Source of the DNA: Rikenellaceae bacterium
GTDB taxonomy: Bacteria; Bacteroidota; Bacteroidia; Bacteroidales; UBA932
DNA length: 59,370 bases
NCBI GenBank assembly: GCA_900769885.1
Contig: CAAGIG010000022.1
Span: 1 to 59,370, forward strand
Direction of reading: 5' to 3'
In this document: in pieces, positions 30,916 to 43,410 of the stretch
Layout: the number at the start of each line of letters is the position of its first letter
How positions within the stretch are numbered: the stretch's first letter is position 1
Notes under the pieces: generated by a model
Seen by the model: the letters and a program-made list of their open reading frames with translations, nothing else
What the model was told of the DNA's origin: nothing
Database searches by the model: none
Position numbers and translations under genes: made by a program

Positions 30916-33516
30916 TTATTCTACCATAATCTCCTGAACGAGAATGTCAGAAGAACCATCGGAGTATGTAACCACAGCCTTGATGGTATGTTCTCCTGAT
31001 GTCAAAACTATAGACTCTTCACTTTGCAGGTTATTGTCAAAATACCATTGTGTTTCGGCAATTTCCTTAATGCTCTTGGTCAATGCAAATGTGAAGTTCT
31101 CTCCGGCACTGTAGATATTTTTGGGAGAAACAATCAGATTGATTCCCAATCCTTCAAATTCTGTGTACGACTGAGAAATCATCGCTGAAATGATGAAGTT
31201 CGCATCAATATTGGCATCAGCAAGACTATACCAATTGTCTCCATCGTTAGAGAAGAACGAGCCACCCTCATTTCTTGGGCCTGCGTCAATAGCTAATGGA
31301 TAACCGGGATCGCAACCTTTTGTGTAGTATCCGAATCTGTATTCATATCCCGGAAGGATCTCGATATTTTCATTAATCGCTACTGTGGTAGTTGTTCCCA
31401 GGTTAATATCTTCAGTAGGAACTTCAGCGATGTATATAAGTTCATCTCCACGATATAAAACAACTCCAACTTCATCTACGCTGTCTCCCATAATTACAAA
31501 GGAGATGTATCGGAACATATATGAATTGTAAGCACTCAACTCGTCGGCAGAGAAAGATACTGCTGCCCACCAGTCAACACTTGGGTCACCCGAACCGAGA
31601 GAATTGTTAAGTTCGTTGTGCTTTTTCAACTCAATATCCATACTTTCGGAGTATGTCAATAAGGTGACATTGTGCAGGAATGTTCCGGCAATAACTTCCA
31701 CCACATTTGTGTAATCCATATAACCCAATAGCTGGATTTTGATCTGGAACATTGTATACTCGTCAAAATCGGAGATGTTGACAGAATATTCACCGTTCAT
31801 ATTACTTCTGGTGGTAATTACTTCCTGAGAAGCTCTGTTTAGAACTCCAAGTCGGGAAATAGCAGAACTCTCAGATTTAAGAGGAGTTATGGTGATATTC
31901 GCATTAGGAATTGCTGCACCATCTTTTCCTACGATACGGCCTTCGATTTTCCTTTCGTGGTCCACTTTCAGGTCAAATGTCACATTATCACCACTGATGG
32001 TGATGTTTGAGATATTGTATCCGGTGGGATGTCCTGCCCAGGTGATTGCCGCAGGAGTAGAAGTTGCATCAAATGTCCTTCTTCCCGATCCTCCGGGGAA
32101 GAACAAATCTTCGGGACCCCAAATGTCATTCTCTGTAGGAACAGATTCTATCAGGTCAAAACATTGGTGAGCTGCATACGAGTTAATGTCGTAGCCACCT
32201 TGCCAAAGTCTGTCAGCATAGTTTCCATTTACCATATTCTTGGACTGGTCCACGTGGTAAATGGCAAGTCCGCTGGCTCCGATATATTTGTCCCAACCGA
32301 CAGCAGGACGGGATTCATACATATAGAATTCACCGGGATTGTCGGTCAATGTGATGTAAGAGACATTATTGAAAATAGGTTCAATGGTCTTCTCTCCCGA
32401 AGTGCTGAGTTGGACAAATTCATCCATCCAGCCCAACATATTTCTCTCAATACCATTAAGATAAGGAGGGGTACAGTTGTTATTGTTATATGAACCGCCT
32501 GACATTAGGGAAAGGTTGCTCAAACCATTTCCGTAACCGTCTTCTTCGTAGTTGGTGTCGTAGAAGTCAGGCAAACCGATAACGTGTGCAAATTCGTGGG
32601 TAAATGTTCCGATATTTGCCATATCCTGACCGGCATAACCGTTATATTCCGAGGTACAGGCGAATTGGAATACCTGCACACCATCGAGATATACCTGGTC
32701 ACGATAAATAGCCCAGGCGTGGGGCCAGATACGGTCCGATCCACCACCTTCTGCTTCATTATGACCTGCATAGAAGAAGAATACATTGTCTACAAGTCCG
32801 TCAGAATCAAGGTCGTAGTCAGAAAAGTCAATATCCTTGTCAGCCAGGCGGCAAGCCTCTGCCAACAAATAATCGGTAGGTTCAAAACCGTATGCATCGT
32901 TTGAACCATATTCTGCATATCCACCACTCACTTTGATAGGACCATATACATCAAAGGATGGGTCAAATGCTCCGCTTGAGTTTTCGTAGTAATAGTCTTT
33001 CGAAGAACCTGTCGCGCCGTTTTTGTTATATCCTTCTTGATTCAACAAATTGGAGAAAGCCTGTTGAGGGTTATCTACAGTGAATGGCAAATCGCTGAAT
33101 TCAATCAAAAGGACAAGGAATTTTTTGTTTCCAAGTGAAATTGATGAAGATCTCTGGATATTGTTGCGCTGAGCTCTTTTTAGTCTTGCCATCTGGGCAG
33201 CTGCAAAGGGAGGTCTTACAGGTGTCGATGTGGGAATGATAGAGGAGTTGGTGGCACGGGTAGAACTGATGGTTTTGGTACCATCTTCATTGAAAGTTGC
33301 CAAATAGTAAAATCCGTCAGCCCCTTTTTCGACAAGGCGGTTTCCGACAGTTGTCCAATGAAGAAACTCATCTCCGTGAACGGTAATTGTCAAAGTGCTT
33401 CCGTCGGGTTGGGTTATTGTCTTTGGCTTGGGGTCTGCCACTACTGCATTTGCAAATAAAGGAATAAATAACAAAGCAGCGCTGAGTATTATTGATAAGA
33501 ATTTAAAATTTCGCAT
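30916..33516 (-). CDS. Secreted M6-family metalloprotease
   Basis: This 866-residue protein has a signal peptide, then an N-terminal prodomain (DGSTLTITVHGDEFLHW...). The M6 (immune inhibitor A-like) catalytic domain spans about residues 130-500. It includes SSKDYYYENSSGAFDPSFDV, FSDYDLDSDGLVDNVFFFYAG and the zinc site HEFAHVIGLPD (H307, E308, H311). A carboxypeptidase-regulatory-like beta domain (about 540-640) and a C-terminal sandwich follow. No Por-type sorting domain is evident. It probably degrades extracellular or host proteins. It lies 8 bp after the BACON lipoprotein gene. Confidence 0.9.
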   Translation of the reverse strand: MRNFKFLSIILSAALLFIPLFANAVVADPKPKTITQPDGSTLTITVHGDEFLHWTTVGNRLVEKGADGFYYLATFNEDGTKTISSTRATNSSIIPTSTPVRPPFAAAQMARLKRAQRNNIQRSSSISLGNKKFLVLLIEFSDLPFTVDNPQQAFSNLLNQEGYNKNGATGSSKDYYYENSSGAFDPSFDVYGPIKVSGGYAEYGSNDAYGFEPTDYLLAEACRLADKDIDFSDYDLDSDGLVDNVFFFYAGHNEAEGGGSDRIWPHAWAIYRDQVYLDGVQVFQFACTSEYNGYAGQDMANIGTFTHEFAHVIGLPDFYDTNYEEDGYGNGLSNLSLMSGGSYNNNNCTPPYLNGIERNMLGWMDEFVQLSTSGEKTIEPIFNNVSYITLTDNPGEFYMYESRPAVGWDKYIGASGLAIYHVDQSKNMVNGNYADRLWQGGYDINSYAAHQCFDLIESVPTENDIWGPEDLFFPGGSGRRTFDATSTPAAITWAGHPTGYNISNITISGDNVTFDLKVDHERKIEGRIVGKDGAAIPNANITITPLKSESSAISRLGVLNRASQEVITTRSNMNGEYSVNISDFDEYTMFQIKIQLLGYMDYTNVVEVIAGTFLHNVTLLTYSESMDIELKKHNELNNSLGSGDPSVDWWAAVSFSADELSAYNSYMFRYISFVIMGDSVDEVGVVLYRGDELIYIAEVPTEDINLGTTTTVAINENIEILPGYEYRFGYYTKGCDPGYPLAIDAGPRNEGGSFFSNDGDNWYSLADANIDANFIISAMISQSYTEFEGLGINLIVSPKNIYSAGENFTFALTKSIKEIAETQWYFDNNLQSEESIVLTSGEHTIKAVVTYSDGSSDILVQEIMVE

Positions 33517-33524
33517 AGTCGGTG

Positions 33525-34802
33525 TTATTTATTTTTTACAATCATTCCTTGTTCTTTCTGGTGGTTGAACAGCCACATTGTACCGTCTTCCTCAGAAACT
33601 TTCTCGATTACATAAGTGCCTGTTTCATTGCGATTGAAACTGCTAAGGAAGTTTTGAAGTGTCTGAATAGATAGAGTGTTTCCTACAATCGGCTCTTTGT
33701 CAATACCTTCCATTATGAAGTAATTGCTTCCTGAAACAATTCTGAATCCTCCGACACCGCCACGGTTTGTGATGGCATATTGGGAAACAAATTTTTCGTA
33801 CTCAATTGTAAATTCTGCACCAGGAGCAAAGCTGTACCAGCCAAGATTGTTCATCTCCATAAAGATTGCAAAATTTTCAGATACACCTTTCTGGAAAATT
33901 TGCAGTTGGGCACTGAGTGTCTCATCACTGCTGCGGAACAGGATAGTACATTCTCTTGGTTGGGTCTCCATATTTCTCTCAATCTCAAGAGATATCTTTT
34001 CTCTGACATAGTTTGCAGTTTGGGTTGCAGGAATTGATATCCAGTCTATGTTTTCAGGGATTGAAACGGTATAATCTACATTGTGTCCCAATTCAATTGT
34101 GTATGTTCCTCCAAATGCGTCAGCTTCGATTTTATCGGGAGATACTACAAGTTCCTCTCTTTGAGGCTGGTTGATAACCAATGTGTCTCTATCTTTTCCA
34201 TATATGAAATAGATATTGGCACTTCTATCCGATTCTACAGAGCCTTTTTCGGCATTGAATTTTACCAGATATCTGTTTCCTTCGATAAGTTCAGGGTTTT
34301 GTATCCCTTCTCCGTTTTGGAGAGAAATCCATTCATCTGCAATTTGGAACGAGATAGTGACATTTGTCTCCACTTCTACTGCGAAATCACCTCCGTTCGG
34401 ATCAATGGTGATCTCTTTTTCAGGCAAAGTGAGGAATTCCTGCATATTTTGATGAACTGAAACAGTATCGGTATCTTCCTGACAATGCAGATAAATGTAA
34501 CCGACTCTGGGACCTGAAGTCTCGGTGGTATGAACTCCGAAAGTCAATCTTCCGGAATGGTAAGGTGATGTGTTTTTTGTACCTCCATCGGTCTCAAGCT
34601 CAATCCATTTGGAATCTTCAGGAATTGTGAATGTGACATCTGAGATTGCTTTGTATTCAACATCAAATGTTCCCCCTTCGGTAGGTACAGTTATACTTTT
34701 CTTTTGTAAAGAAAGATATTCCTCAATAGGAATAACCTGATTCTTCTCGCAGGAAACGAGAAGAACCAAGGTCATTGCAATATAAAATAGTTTTTTGTTC
34801 AT
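33525..34802 (-). CDS. BACON-domain lipoprotein
   Basis: This 425-residue lipoprotein has its lipobox Cys at 18 (LVLLVSC). Three tandem BACON-type repeats follow (about residues 28-118, 120-212 and 214-305). Each has the pattern of a hydrophobic strand, TVPTEGGTFDVEY- or TIDPNGGDFAVEV-like turn, W-I-S/E, and a closing QN or QPQ-type end. The last 120 residues form a separate domain. BACON domains occur in Bacteroidetes surface proteins thought to bind glycans or mucin. It starts 12 bp after gcvP and precedes the M6 protease by 8 bp. Confidence 0.85.
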   Translation of the reverse strand: MNKKLFYIAMTLVLLVSCEKNQVIPIEEYLSLQKKSITVPTEGGTFDVEYKAISDVTFTIPEDSKWIELETDGGTKNTSPYHSGRLTFGVHTTETSGPRVGYIYLHCQEDTDTVSVHQNMQEFLTLPEKEITIDPNGGDFAVEVETNVTISFQIADEWISLQNGEGIQNPELIEGNRYLVKFNAEKGSVESDRSANIYFIYGKDRDTLVINQPQREELVVSPDKIEADAFGGTYTIELGHNVDYTVSIPENIDWISIPATQTANYVREKISLEIERNMETQPRECTILFRSSDETLSAQLQIFQKGVSENFAIFMEMNNLGWYSFAPGAEFTIEYEKFVSQYAITNRGGVGGFRIVSGSNYFIMEGIDKEPIVGNTLSIQTLQNFLSSFNRNETGTYVIEKVSEEDGTMWLFNHQKEQGMIVKNK

Positions 34803-34814
34803 TTGGGATAAGTG

Positions 34815-37637
<2,823 letters not shown>

Positions 37638-37685
37638 AATCTATTTTTTAATATTAATGAGTTAATACAAATTTGTAAATAACTT

Positions 37686-37693
37686 CAAAAATA
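37686..37693 (-). promoter_or_regulatory. -7 element of gcvP promoter
   Basis: TATTTTTG on the minus strand (37693-37686) is an exact TAnnTTTG match, giving a leader of about 42 nt to the ATG at 37637. The -33 region falls at the end of rodA and is not clear. No glycine riboswitch was seen. Confidence 0.45.
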
Positions 37694-37714
37694 CGAAAAA
37701 AATAGAAAATCACA

Positions 37715-39133
37715 CTAATTCCACTTGTCAAAATCCAATTTTATGTAAATAAAAAGCAGAATGGTGAATGTGATGAACGACGATCCTCCGTAGCTGATAA
37801 GTGGCAACGGTATCCCCACAACGGGCATAATTCCAATAGTCATCCCGATATTTACAAAGACGTGCATAAATAGATATGAGGCAATGCAATATCCGAAAAT
37901 CCTCGTGAACTTGTCTTTTTGACGTTCTGCGGAATGGATAATGGTAAAAATCATTGTGAAGAATATCGCAATTACAATAAATGAACCCACAAATCCCCAC
38001 TCTTCACCGATGGTGCAAAATATAAAGTCAGTACTCTGCTCCGGAACAAAATTGAATTTGGTCTGAGTTCCGTTGAGGAACCCTTTTCCCGCAAGTCCTC
38101 CTGACCCAATGGCAATTCTCGATTGATTTACATTGTATCCGGCACCTTTCAAATCTTCTGAAATTCCAAGGAGATTTTCAATTCTGTCCCTGTGGTGGGG
38201 CTGCAGAATATTGTCAAAAATAAAATCCACAGAGAAGATAATAATGATGGAAATCACCAGTGAGGTGAGAACCGGCAGAAAGTATTTGTTTTTCCTCTGG
38301 AACTCTTTTCTGCAAATGATGATTATCGGGACAATCATAATTATCAGTAGCCAGATGTGAGCCTCGAGCGGGTTGTGCTCGTTGATTGCAGGCTGTCTGA
38401 GAATCATAGGGATAAAAGATGCAGCAATAATAAAAACAAGATATTTGAGCATCATCCTCAGAGGTCTGCGGGTGAAAGTTGTACGCATTATTCCAATGAT
38501 TGCAACCGTTACAATCATCGAGACGAATGGAGAAAATTTCAATGTCACTAAAAACAGCAGAATTGCTATCCCGATCCAACATAAGAACCATCCCGAAAGC
38601 CCCTCTCTGTAGAAGACGAAAATCAAACTGAAATAGACCAAAATAGTTCCGACATCGGGCTGGAGAGCAATGAAAAATACAGGTATCAGAACGACAATGG
38701 CAGCTTTAAGAAACTCCCTCGGGTTAGACATCTTGAAATTGTGTCTGCTCATTACACTGCTGAGTAACAGCGCAGTAGCAATTTTTGAGAACTCCGATGG
38801 CTGTATCCCCAGGGAACCTACCCCAATCCACGCTTTTGCCCCGTTCACCTCTTTCCCGATAATCAGCACAGCGACCAGAAGCAGCGTGATGAGAATATAA
38901 AACGGAAGCGAAAGGGTAGAGTATGCTTTGGGATTAATGATGAACAATATCGCTATTGCGGTCAAAGCTCCTATACCCATCCACATAAGTTGGACACCCC
39001 CTTTATTTGCCAATGAGAAAATGGATGCTGTCTCCTCTGTATAGGTTGAAGCATAGATATTCAGCCACCCGAATATAATCAGAGCGACATAGCAAATAAT
39101 CAATCTCCAGTTTAACTTTCTATAGGATGTCAT
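37715..39133 (-). CDS. rodA: Rod-shape SEDS glycosyltransferase
   Basis: This 472-residue, multi-pass peptidoglycan polymerase works with PBP2 in wall elongation. The family end block GIMPVVGIPLPLISYGGSSF is intact, as are GAKAWIGVGSLGIQPSEFSKIA and an ARNTIQ-like AIGSGGLAGKGFLNGTQT segment. It is about 100 residues longer than E. coli RodA because of an extra hydrophobic central part, as usual in Bacteroidetes. It is the last gene of the mre cluster, 4 bp after mrdA. Confidence 0.95.
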   Translation of the reverse strand: MTSYRKLNWRLIICYVALIIFGWLNIYASTYTEETASIFSLANKGGVQLMWMGIGALTAIAILFIINPKAYSTLSLPFYILITLLLVAVLIIGKEVNGAKAWIGVGSLGIQPSEFSKIATALLLSSVMSRHNFKMSNPREFLKAAIVVLIPVFFIALQPDVGTILVYFSLIFVFYREGLSGWFLCWIGIAILLFLVTLKFSPFVSMIVTVAIIGIMRTTFTRRPLRMMLKYLVFIIAASFIPMILRQPAINEHNPLEAHIWLLIIMIVPIIIICRKEFQRKNKYFLPVLTSLVISIIIIFSVDFIFDNILQPHHRDRIENLLGISEDLKGAGYNVNQSRIAIGSGGLAGKGFLNGTQTKFNFVPEQSTDFIFCTIGEEWGFVGSFIVIAIFFTMIFTIIHSAERQKDKFTRIFGYCIASYLFMHVFVNIGMTIGIMPVVGIPLPLISYGGSSFITFTILLFIYIKLDFDKWN

Positions 39134-39137
39134 ACCA

Positions 39138-41015
39138 TTATTTCTTTTTATTCTTTTTGGGTCTTACATAATTGGGACTGCCGGGAACTTTATGCAGCAG
39201 GTTTGCCTGTGAAATCCTATCTTCCAGATATTTGCGGTTTTGGGCAATCTCTCCGTTAAGGTATTTCTCTACCATAAGTGAGGCTACAGGAGCAGCCCAG
39301 GTAGCACCAAATCCCGCATTCTCGACATATACGGCAATTGCAATCTGAGGATTCTCCCTCGGAGCAAAACAAACGAAAACTGCGTGCTCGTCTCCGTGTG
39401 GGTTTTCTGCAGTTCCCGTTTTTCCACAAATCTCCAATCCCGGAACAGCGGCAATTGTAGCAGTTGCACCCGAACCGGGTTTTGAATTTACAGCCATATA
39501 CATACCATCGATGACAGTCTCAAAATGGGTGGTGTCAATCAATGTGTAGTGTTTCTCTTTATATTTCTGGTTCAATGTAGAATCGTGGTGGTCTTTTATG
39601 ATGTGTGGAATGTAATAGTGACCTCTGTTTGCAATGGTGGCAGCAAGGTTTGCAAGATGTAGCGGGGTACATCCCAATTCGCCCTGACCGATTGACAATG
39701 AGATGATTGAAAGGTAGTTCCATCTCCCTTTTCCATAAATCTTGTTATAAGTTTTGGCAGTTGGGACAAATCCACTTTTTTCAGATGGGAAGTCGGTATC
39801 GAGCTTCACCCCAAATCCAAAACTTGTAACATAATCGTACCAGGCGTTGTAAGCCTCCTCGGTGGAACTGTATTTTGAGTTTCCGAGCAAGTTTCTGAAC
39901 AGGTAGCAATAATATGCATTGCAGGAAGCCATAATTGACTCCTTGAAACCGATTGGAGATTTGTGGGGGTGACATCCGAGGGTGAGCCCTTTTGCAGAGA
40001 AACCGCTGTTGCAAGGGTATTGGGTATGGACTGAAACGACATTCTCCTGAAGCCCTATCAAGGCATTGACCAATTTGAAAACCGACCCCGGAGGCTGTGG
40101 AGACATAATTGAACGGTTGAACATCGGTTTGAACGGACTCTTGGAGATGCTGTCATAATGTTTGTTGATCTCTCCCAAAATAGAAACATCAATTCCGGGA
40201 CTTGATATCATTGATAAAATCTCTCCCGAAGATGGTTCAATGGCAATCACAGAGCCAACTTTGTTTTTCATCAGAAATTCTCCATAACTCTGAAGCTCTG
40301 CGTCAATGGTCGAGACTACATCTTTCCCTTTGGTGGCAGGTTTGTCGTATGCACCATCCTCGTATGAGGATTGAATGGTATTTCGTGCGTCCCTGAGGAA
40401 GATATTGTACCCTTTTTCTCCTCTGAGCAATTTTTCGCAACTCTGCTCGAGACCGGTGCTTCCAATATAATCCCCCTGTTGGTATTCGGGGTTTTTCTGC
40501 AGGAATTCAGGCCCTGCCTCAGTTACATAACCGAGGAGGTTTCCTCCGGCATTGTAAGGGTACATTCTGGTAGTTCTGGGAACTCCGTAAAACTTTGGAA
40601 ATTTGTGGTTTACCTCTATAAATCGGGTATATTGCTCCTGAGATGCCTGTTTGAGGAATGTCACCGAGCGATATCCGATACGGCTGCGGTATTTCTTGTA
40701 GCCCTTGAAGGTCTCCCTTACGTCTTCTATATTGAGATTGAATATCTTACATAACTCCAGTGTGTCAAAGTCTTTGACAAAGTGAGGAGTTACCATAATG
40801 TCGTAGGTGTTTTTGTTTCCTACGAGAACTTTCCCGTTGCGGTCTAAAATCTGTCCTCTTGAAGGGTAAAGAGTCTGATAATAGAAGGCATTGTTCTGTG
40901 CGCTGATTTTGAAACTCTTATCTACAAGTTGCAAACGGACCAATTGAATAATCAGTGCCCCAAAAAACAGAACCAATCCTATGATAAGGTGCTTTTCTCT
41001 GTTGTTCCCCTGCAT
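39138..41015 (-). CDS. mrdA: Penicillin-binding protein 2 (class B transpeptidase)
   Basis: This 625-residue protein has one N-terminal membrane helix, a dimerisation domain (PSRGQILDRNGKVL) and a transpeptidase domain. The active-site motif SVFK is at 311-314, SCN is in IMASCNAYYC, and KTG is in CGKTGTAENP. It crosslinks peptidoglycan with RodA and MreBCD during elongation. It lies 3 bp after mreD and 4 bp before rodA. Confidence 0.96.
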   Translation of the reverse strand: MQGNNREKHLIIGLVLFFGALIIQLVRLQLVDKSFKISAQNNAFYYQTLYPSRGQILDRNGKVLVGNKNTYDIMVTPHFVKDFDTLELCKIFNLNIEDVRETFKGYKKYRSRIGYRSVTFLKQASQEQYTRFIEVNHKFPKFYGVPRTTRMYPYNAGGNLLGYVTEAGPEFLQKNPEYQQGDYIGSTGLEQSCEKLLRGEKGYNIFLRDARNTIQSSYEDGAYDKPATKGKDVVSTIDAELQSYGEFLMKNKVGSVIAIEPSSGEILSMISSPGIDVSILGEINKHYDSISKSPFKPMFNRSIMSPQPPGSVFKLVNALIGLQENVVSVHTQYPCNSGFSAKGLTLGCHPHKSPIGFKESIMASCNAYYCYLFRNLLGNSKYSSTEEAYNAWYDYVTSFGFGVKLDTDFPSEKSGFVPTAKTYNKIYGKGRWNYLSIISLSIGQGELGCTPLHLANLAATIANRGHYYIPHIIKDHHDSTLNQKYKEKHYTLIDTTHFETVIDGMYMAVNSKPGSGATATIAAVPGLEICGKTGTAENPHGDEHAVFVCFAPRENPQIAIAVYVENAGFGATWAAPVASLMVEKYLNGEIAQNRKYLEDRISQANLLHKVPGSPNYVRPKKNKKK

Positions 41016-41018
41016 TGC

Positions 41019-41534
41019 CTACTGCCTCCTTGGATTGCAAATGATAAATAGTCCAATGGTGATAAAAATATTCACAAGGAATGAGCAAATCATTCGAAGG
41101 ATGTTGAGCATCCACGACCAGCTTCCAATAGATTCAATTGTGAAGTATGTTCCAAGGTAAATCAAAATGGCAAAAGTGGCCATTACGGTATATCTTCCTA
41201 TACCTGTGATTTGGGGTGTGGGACGTGGCTCTTTCTCGAGCAAGTCTTTGTTGATCAATACGCTGACAAGCCCCCTTTTTGCAAAACCTGCCGCAGTAAG
41301 AGCAGCGGTGTTGATTCCTATGATTCCCCCTCCGAGAATATCTGCAATCATTCCAATCAGGAAGGCGGAGAATGTGTTTGAGAGTGTGCTGTTCCTGTAT
41401 GGCATTGCGAGGATAATGTAAGGGAGAATCGACAGGTGGATATACAGACCGATGTGTATAAACGAATCAATCAACCCTTGCCCTATCAGGAGAATAAAGG
41501 CAATGATAATATATTTCAAATCTCTTTTTCTCAT
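41019..41534 (-). CDS. mreD: Rod shape-determining protein MreD
   Basis: This 171-residue membrane protein has five or six hydrophobic segments and no catalytic motif. The family is recognised by size, topology and the strictly conserved position between mreC and mrdA. Its start overlaps the end of mreC by 4 bp (ATGA), implying coupled translation. Confidence 0.88.
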   Translation of the reverse strand: MRKRDLKYIIIAFILLIGQGLIDSFIHIGLYIHLSILPYIILAMPYRNSTLSNTFSAFLIGMIADILGGGIIGINTAALTAAGFAKRGLVSVLINKDLLEKEPRPTPQITGIGRYTVMATFAILIYLGTYFTIESIGSWSWMLNILRMICSFLVNIFITIGLFIICNPRRQ

Positions 41535-42364
41535 TTCCGGACTGAATTGTTTAGTAGTGTCTGTATCTCTTCTTTATCTTTGAAGCAAACGGCATATACG
41601 GTGTGGATTGAGTTGAAATCTTCAATCAAATCGACCGACAATTCATAATTTATACCATTGCTTTTGCTCTTTCCATTGATTGTTGCAATGGGAAGATTTG
41701 GTGGATATGTCATTGAATATCCGCTTGTTGTCACTGTGTCTCCCTCTATAATGTCGGTGTGGATTGGAATATCTTTAAGGATTGCCCTTTTTGTAGATTT
41801 CCCATTCCATTGCAATGTTCCGAAAGTGTTGCTGCTGGTGATTGTGGCACTGAGCATATTGTCGGTATCCAGCAGAGAACAGATAATGGAGTAGTTCTCC
41901 CCCGTTGCCAGAACATAACCAATTACCCCTTTGGCAGTTATAACCCCCATATCCTCTCTGATTCCATCTTTGTGGCCTTTGTCGATGATAATGACATTGT
42001 GCTGCTTGTTGGTCTGGTTGGATATTACCCTTGCAGGGATGTAGGTGTATTTGGAGTATCCCAAAAGGAGTGAATCTACAGGAATGGATTCATTGTTTTT
42101 AATGTGTTCCAAAAGTCGGTGATTCTCTTCCCGCAATTGTACATTCTCATCATAGAGAGTCAGATTGACCTGTTTCAAGTCAAAATAATCGGAGACATTG
42201 CTTATGGATTGATCCACAGTGGCATTGATAGAATGAACTCCTTTTATGATTCCCGATTTCTGAATAAGACTGTTCCGGCTTACCATAAAAAGAGCCAATC
42301 CCTCCAATATCAGAAAAATGGAGAGATTGACCAATCGTGTTAAAAAGAGATTATCTTTTTTCAT
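41531..42364 (-). CDS. mreC: Rod shape-determining protein MreC
   Basis: This 277-residue protein has an N-terminal membrane helix and a coiled coil (LYDENVQLREENHRLLEHI). Beta domains follow with VISNQTNKQHNVIIIDKGHKDGI and DMGVITAKGVIGYV, the MreC core. It links cytoplasmic MreB to the periplasmic wall synthases. It starts 5 bp after mreB. Confidence 0.94.
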   Translation of the reverse strand: MKKDNLFLTRLVNLSIFLILEGLALFMVSRNSLIQKSGIIKGVHSINATVDQSISNVSDYFDLKQVNLTLYDENVQLREENHRLLEHIKNNESIPVDSLLLGYSKYTYIPARVISNQTNKQHNVIIIDKGHKDGIREDMGVITAKGVIGYVLATGENYSIICSLLDTDNMLSATITSSNTFGTLQWNGKSTKRAILKDIPIHTDIIEGDTVTTSGYSMTYPPNLPIATINGKSKSNGINYELSVDLIEDFNSIHTVYAVCFKDKEEIQTLLNNSVRK

Positions 42365-42369
42365 TTAGC

Positions 42370-43389
42370 CTATCGAAGAAGGAATGGATATTTCGATGTG
42401 CTTCTAAGTGCCATACTTGTACCACGTGCCACAGCGCGAAGAGGGTCTTCCGCTACGTGGAATGGTATATTGATTTTTTCGTAGAGACGTTTGTCCAAAC
42501 CTCTGATAAGAGCTCCACCACCGGTAAGGAAAATACCTCTTTCTACAATATCCTGATACAATTCAGGGGGAGTTTGTTCCAAAACCTGAAGGACTGCCGC
42601 TTCGATTTTTGCCAATGATTTGTCAAGACAGTGTGCAATTTCGTTGCTTGTTACAGCTATCTCAACAGGGTGGGCAGTCATAAGGTTAGGTCCCCTTACG
42701 ATGAATGGCTCAGGTTGTTCATCAAGATCAGGAAGGGCGGCACCGATTCTGATTTTAATCTCTTCAGAAGTTGGCTCACCTACTCTGATGTTGTGTTGCT
42801 GACGCATATATTGCTGAATATCAGAAGTGAATACGTCACCGGCCACTCTTATGGATTGGTTGGTAACAATACCACCCAACGAAATTACAGCGATTTCGGT
42901 AGTACCACCTCCGATATCTACCACCATATTTCCGGTAGGAGCTTCGACATCCAGACCGATACCCATCGCAGAAGCCATTGGTTCATAAATAAGGTAAATT
43001 TCTCTACCTCCCGCGTGTTCGGACGAGTCGCGTACCGCTCTGATTTCCACCTCTGTACTTCCTTTTGGAATACAGATTACCATTTTGATGTTTGGAGCGA
43101 ATATAGAGCGTTTCTTATTAATCATTTTTACAAAACCACGAATCATCTGCTCTGCTGCATCGAAGTCAGCAATCACACCGTCGCGAAGAGGACGGATGGT
43201 TTTAATATTCGGGTGTGTTTTCTCTTGCATCAGTCTCGCTTTCTGTCCAAAAGCTATAGGTTTTCCGGTAGTTTGGTCAAAAGCGACAATAGAAGGCTCG
43301 TCAACCACAATCTTGCCATCCATCATAATGACGGTGTTCGCAGTTCCGAGGTCTATTGCAAGTTCTTGAGTAAGGAATGGGAATGCCAT
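42370..43389 (-). CDS. mreB: Actin-like rod shape-determining protein MreB
   Basis: This 339-residue ATP-binding filament protein positions the elongation machinery. Phosphate-1 motif AIDLGTANTVIMMDGK is at the start; phosphate-2 is VVDIGGGTTEIAVISLGG and the adenosine motif is FLTGGGALIRGLD. Length and motifs are standard. It lies 21 bp after purH and heads mreBCD-mrdA-rodA. Confidence 0.98.
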   Translation of the reverse strand: MAFPFLTQELAIDLGTANTVIMMDGKIVVDEPSIVAFDQTTGKPIAFGQKARLMQEKTHPNIKTIRPLRDGVIADFDAAEQMIRGFVKMINKKRSIFAPNIKMVICIPKGSTEVEIRAVRDSSEHAGGREIYLIYEPMASAMGIGLDVEAPTGNMVVDIGGGTTEIAVISLGGIVTNQSIRVAGDVFTSDIQQYMRQQHNIRVGEPTSEEIKIRIGAALPDLDEQPEPFIVRGPNLMTAHPVEIAVTSNEIAHCLDKSLAKIEAAVLQVLEQTPPELYQDIVERGIFLTGGGALIRGLDKRLYEKINIPFHVAEDPLRAVARGTSMALRSTSKYPFLLR

Positions 43390-43410
43390 ATAATCTCTAA
43401 TTGTAAATTA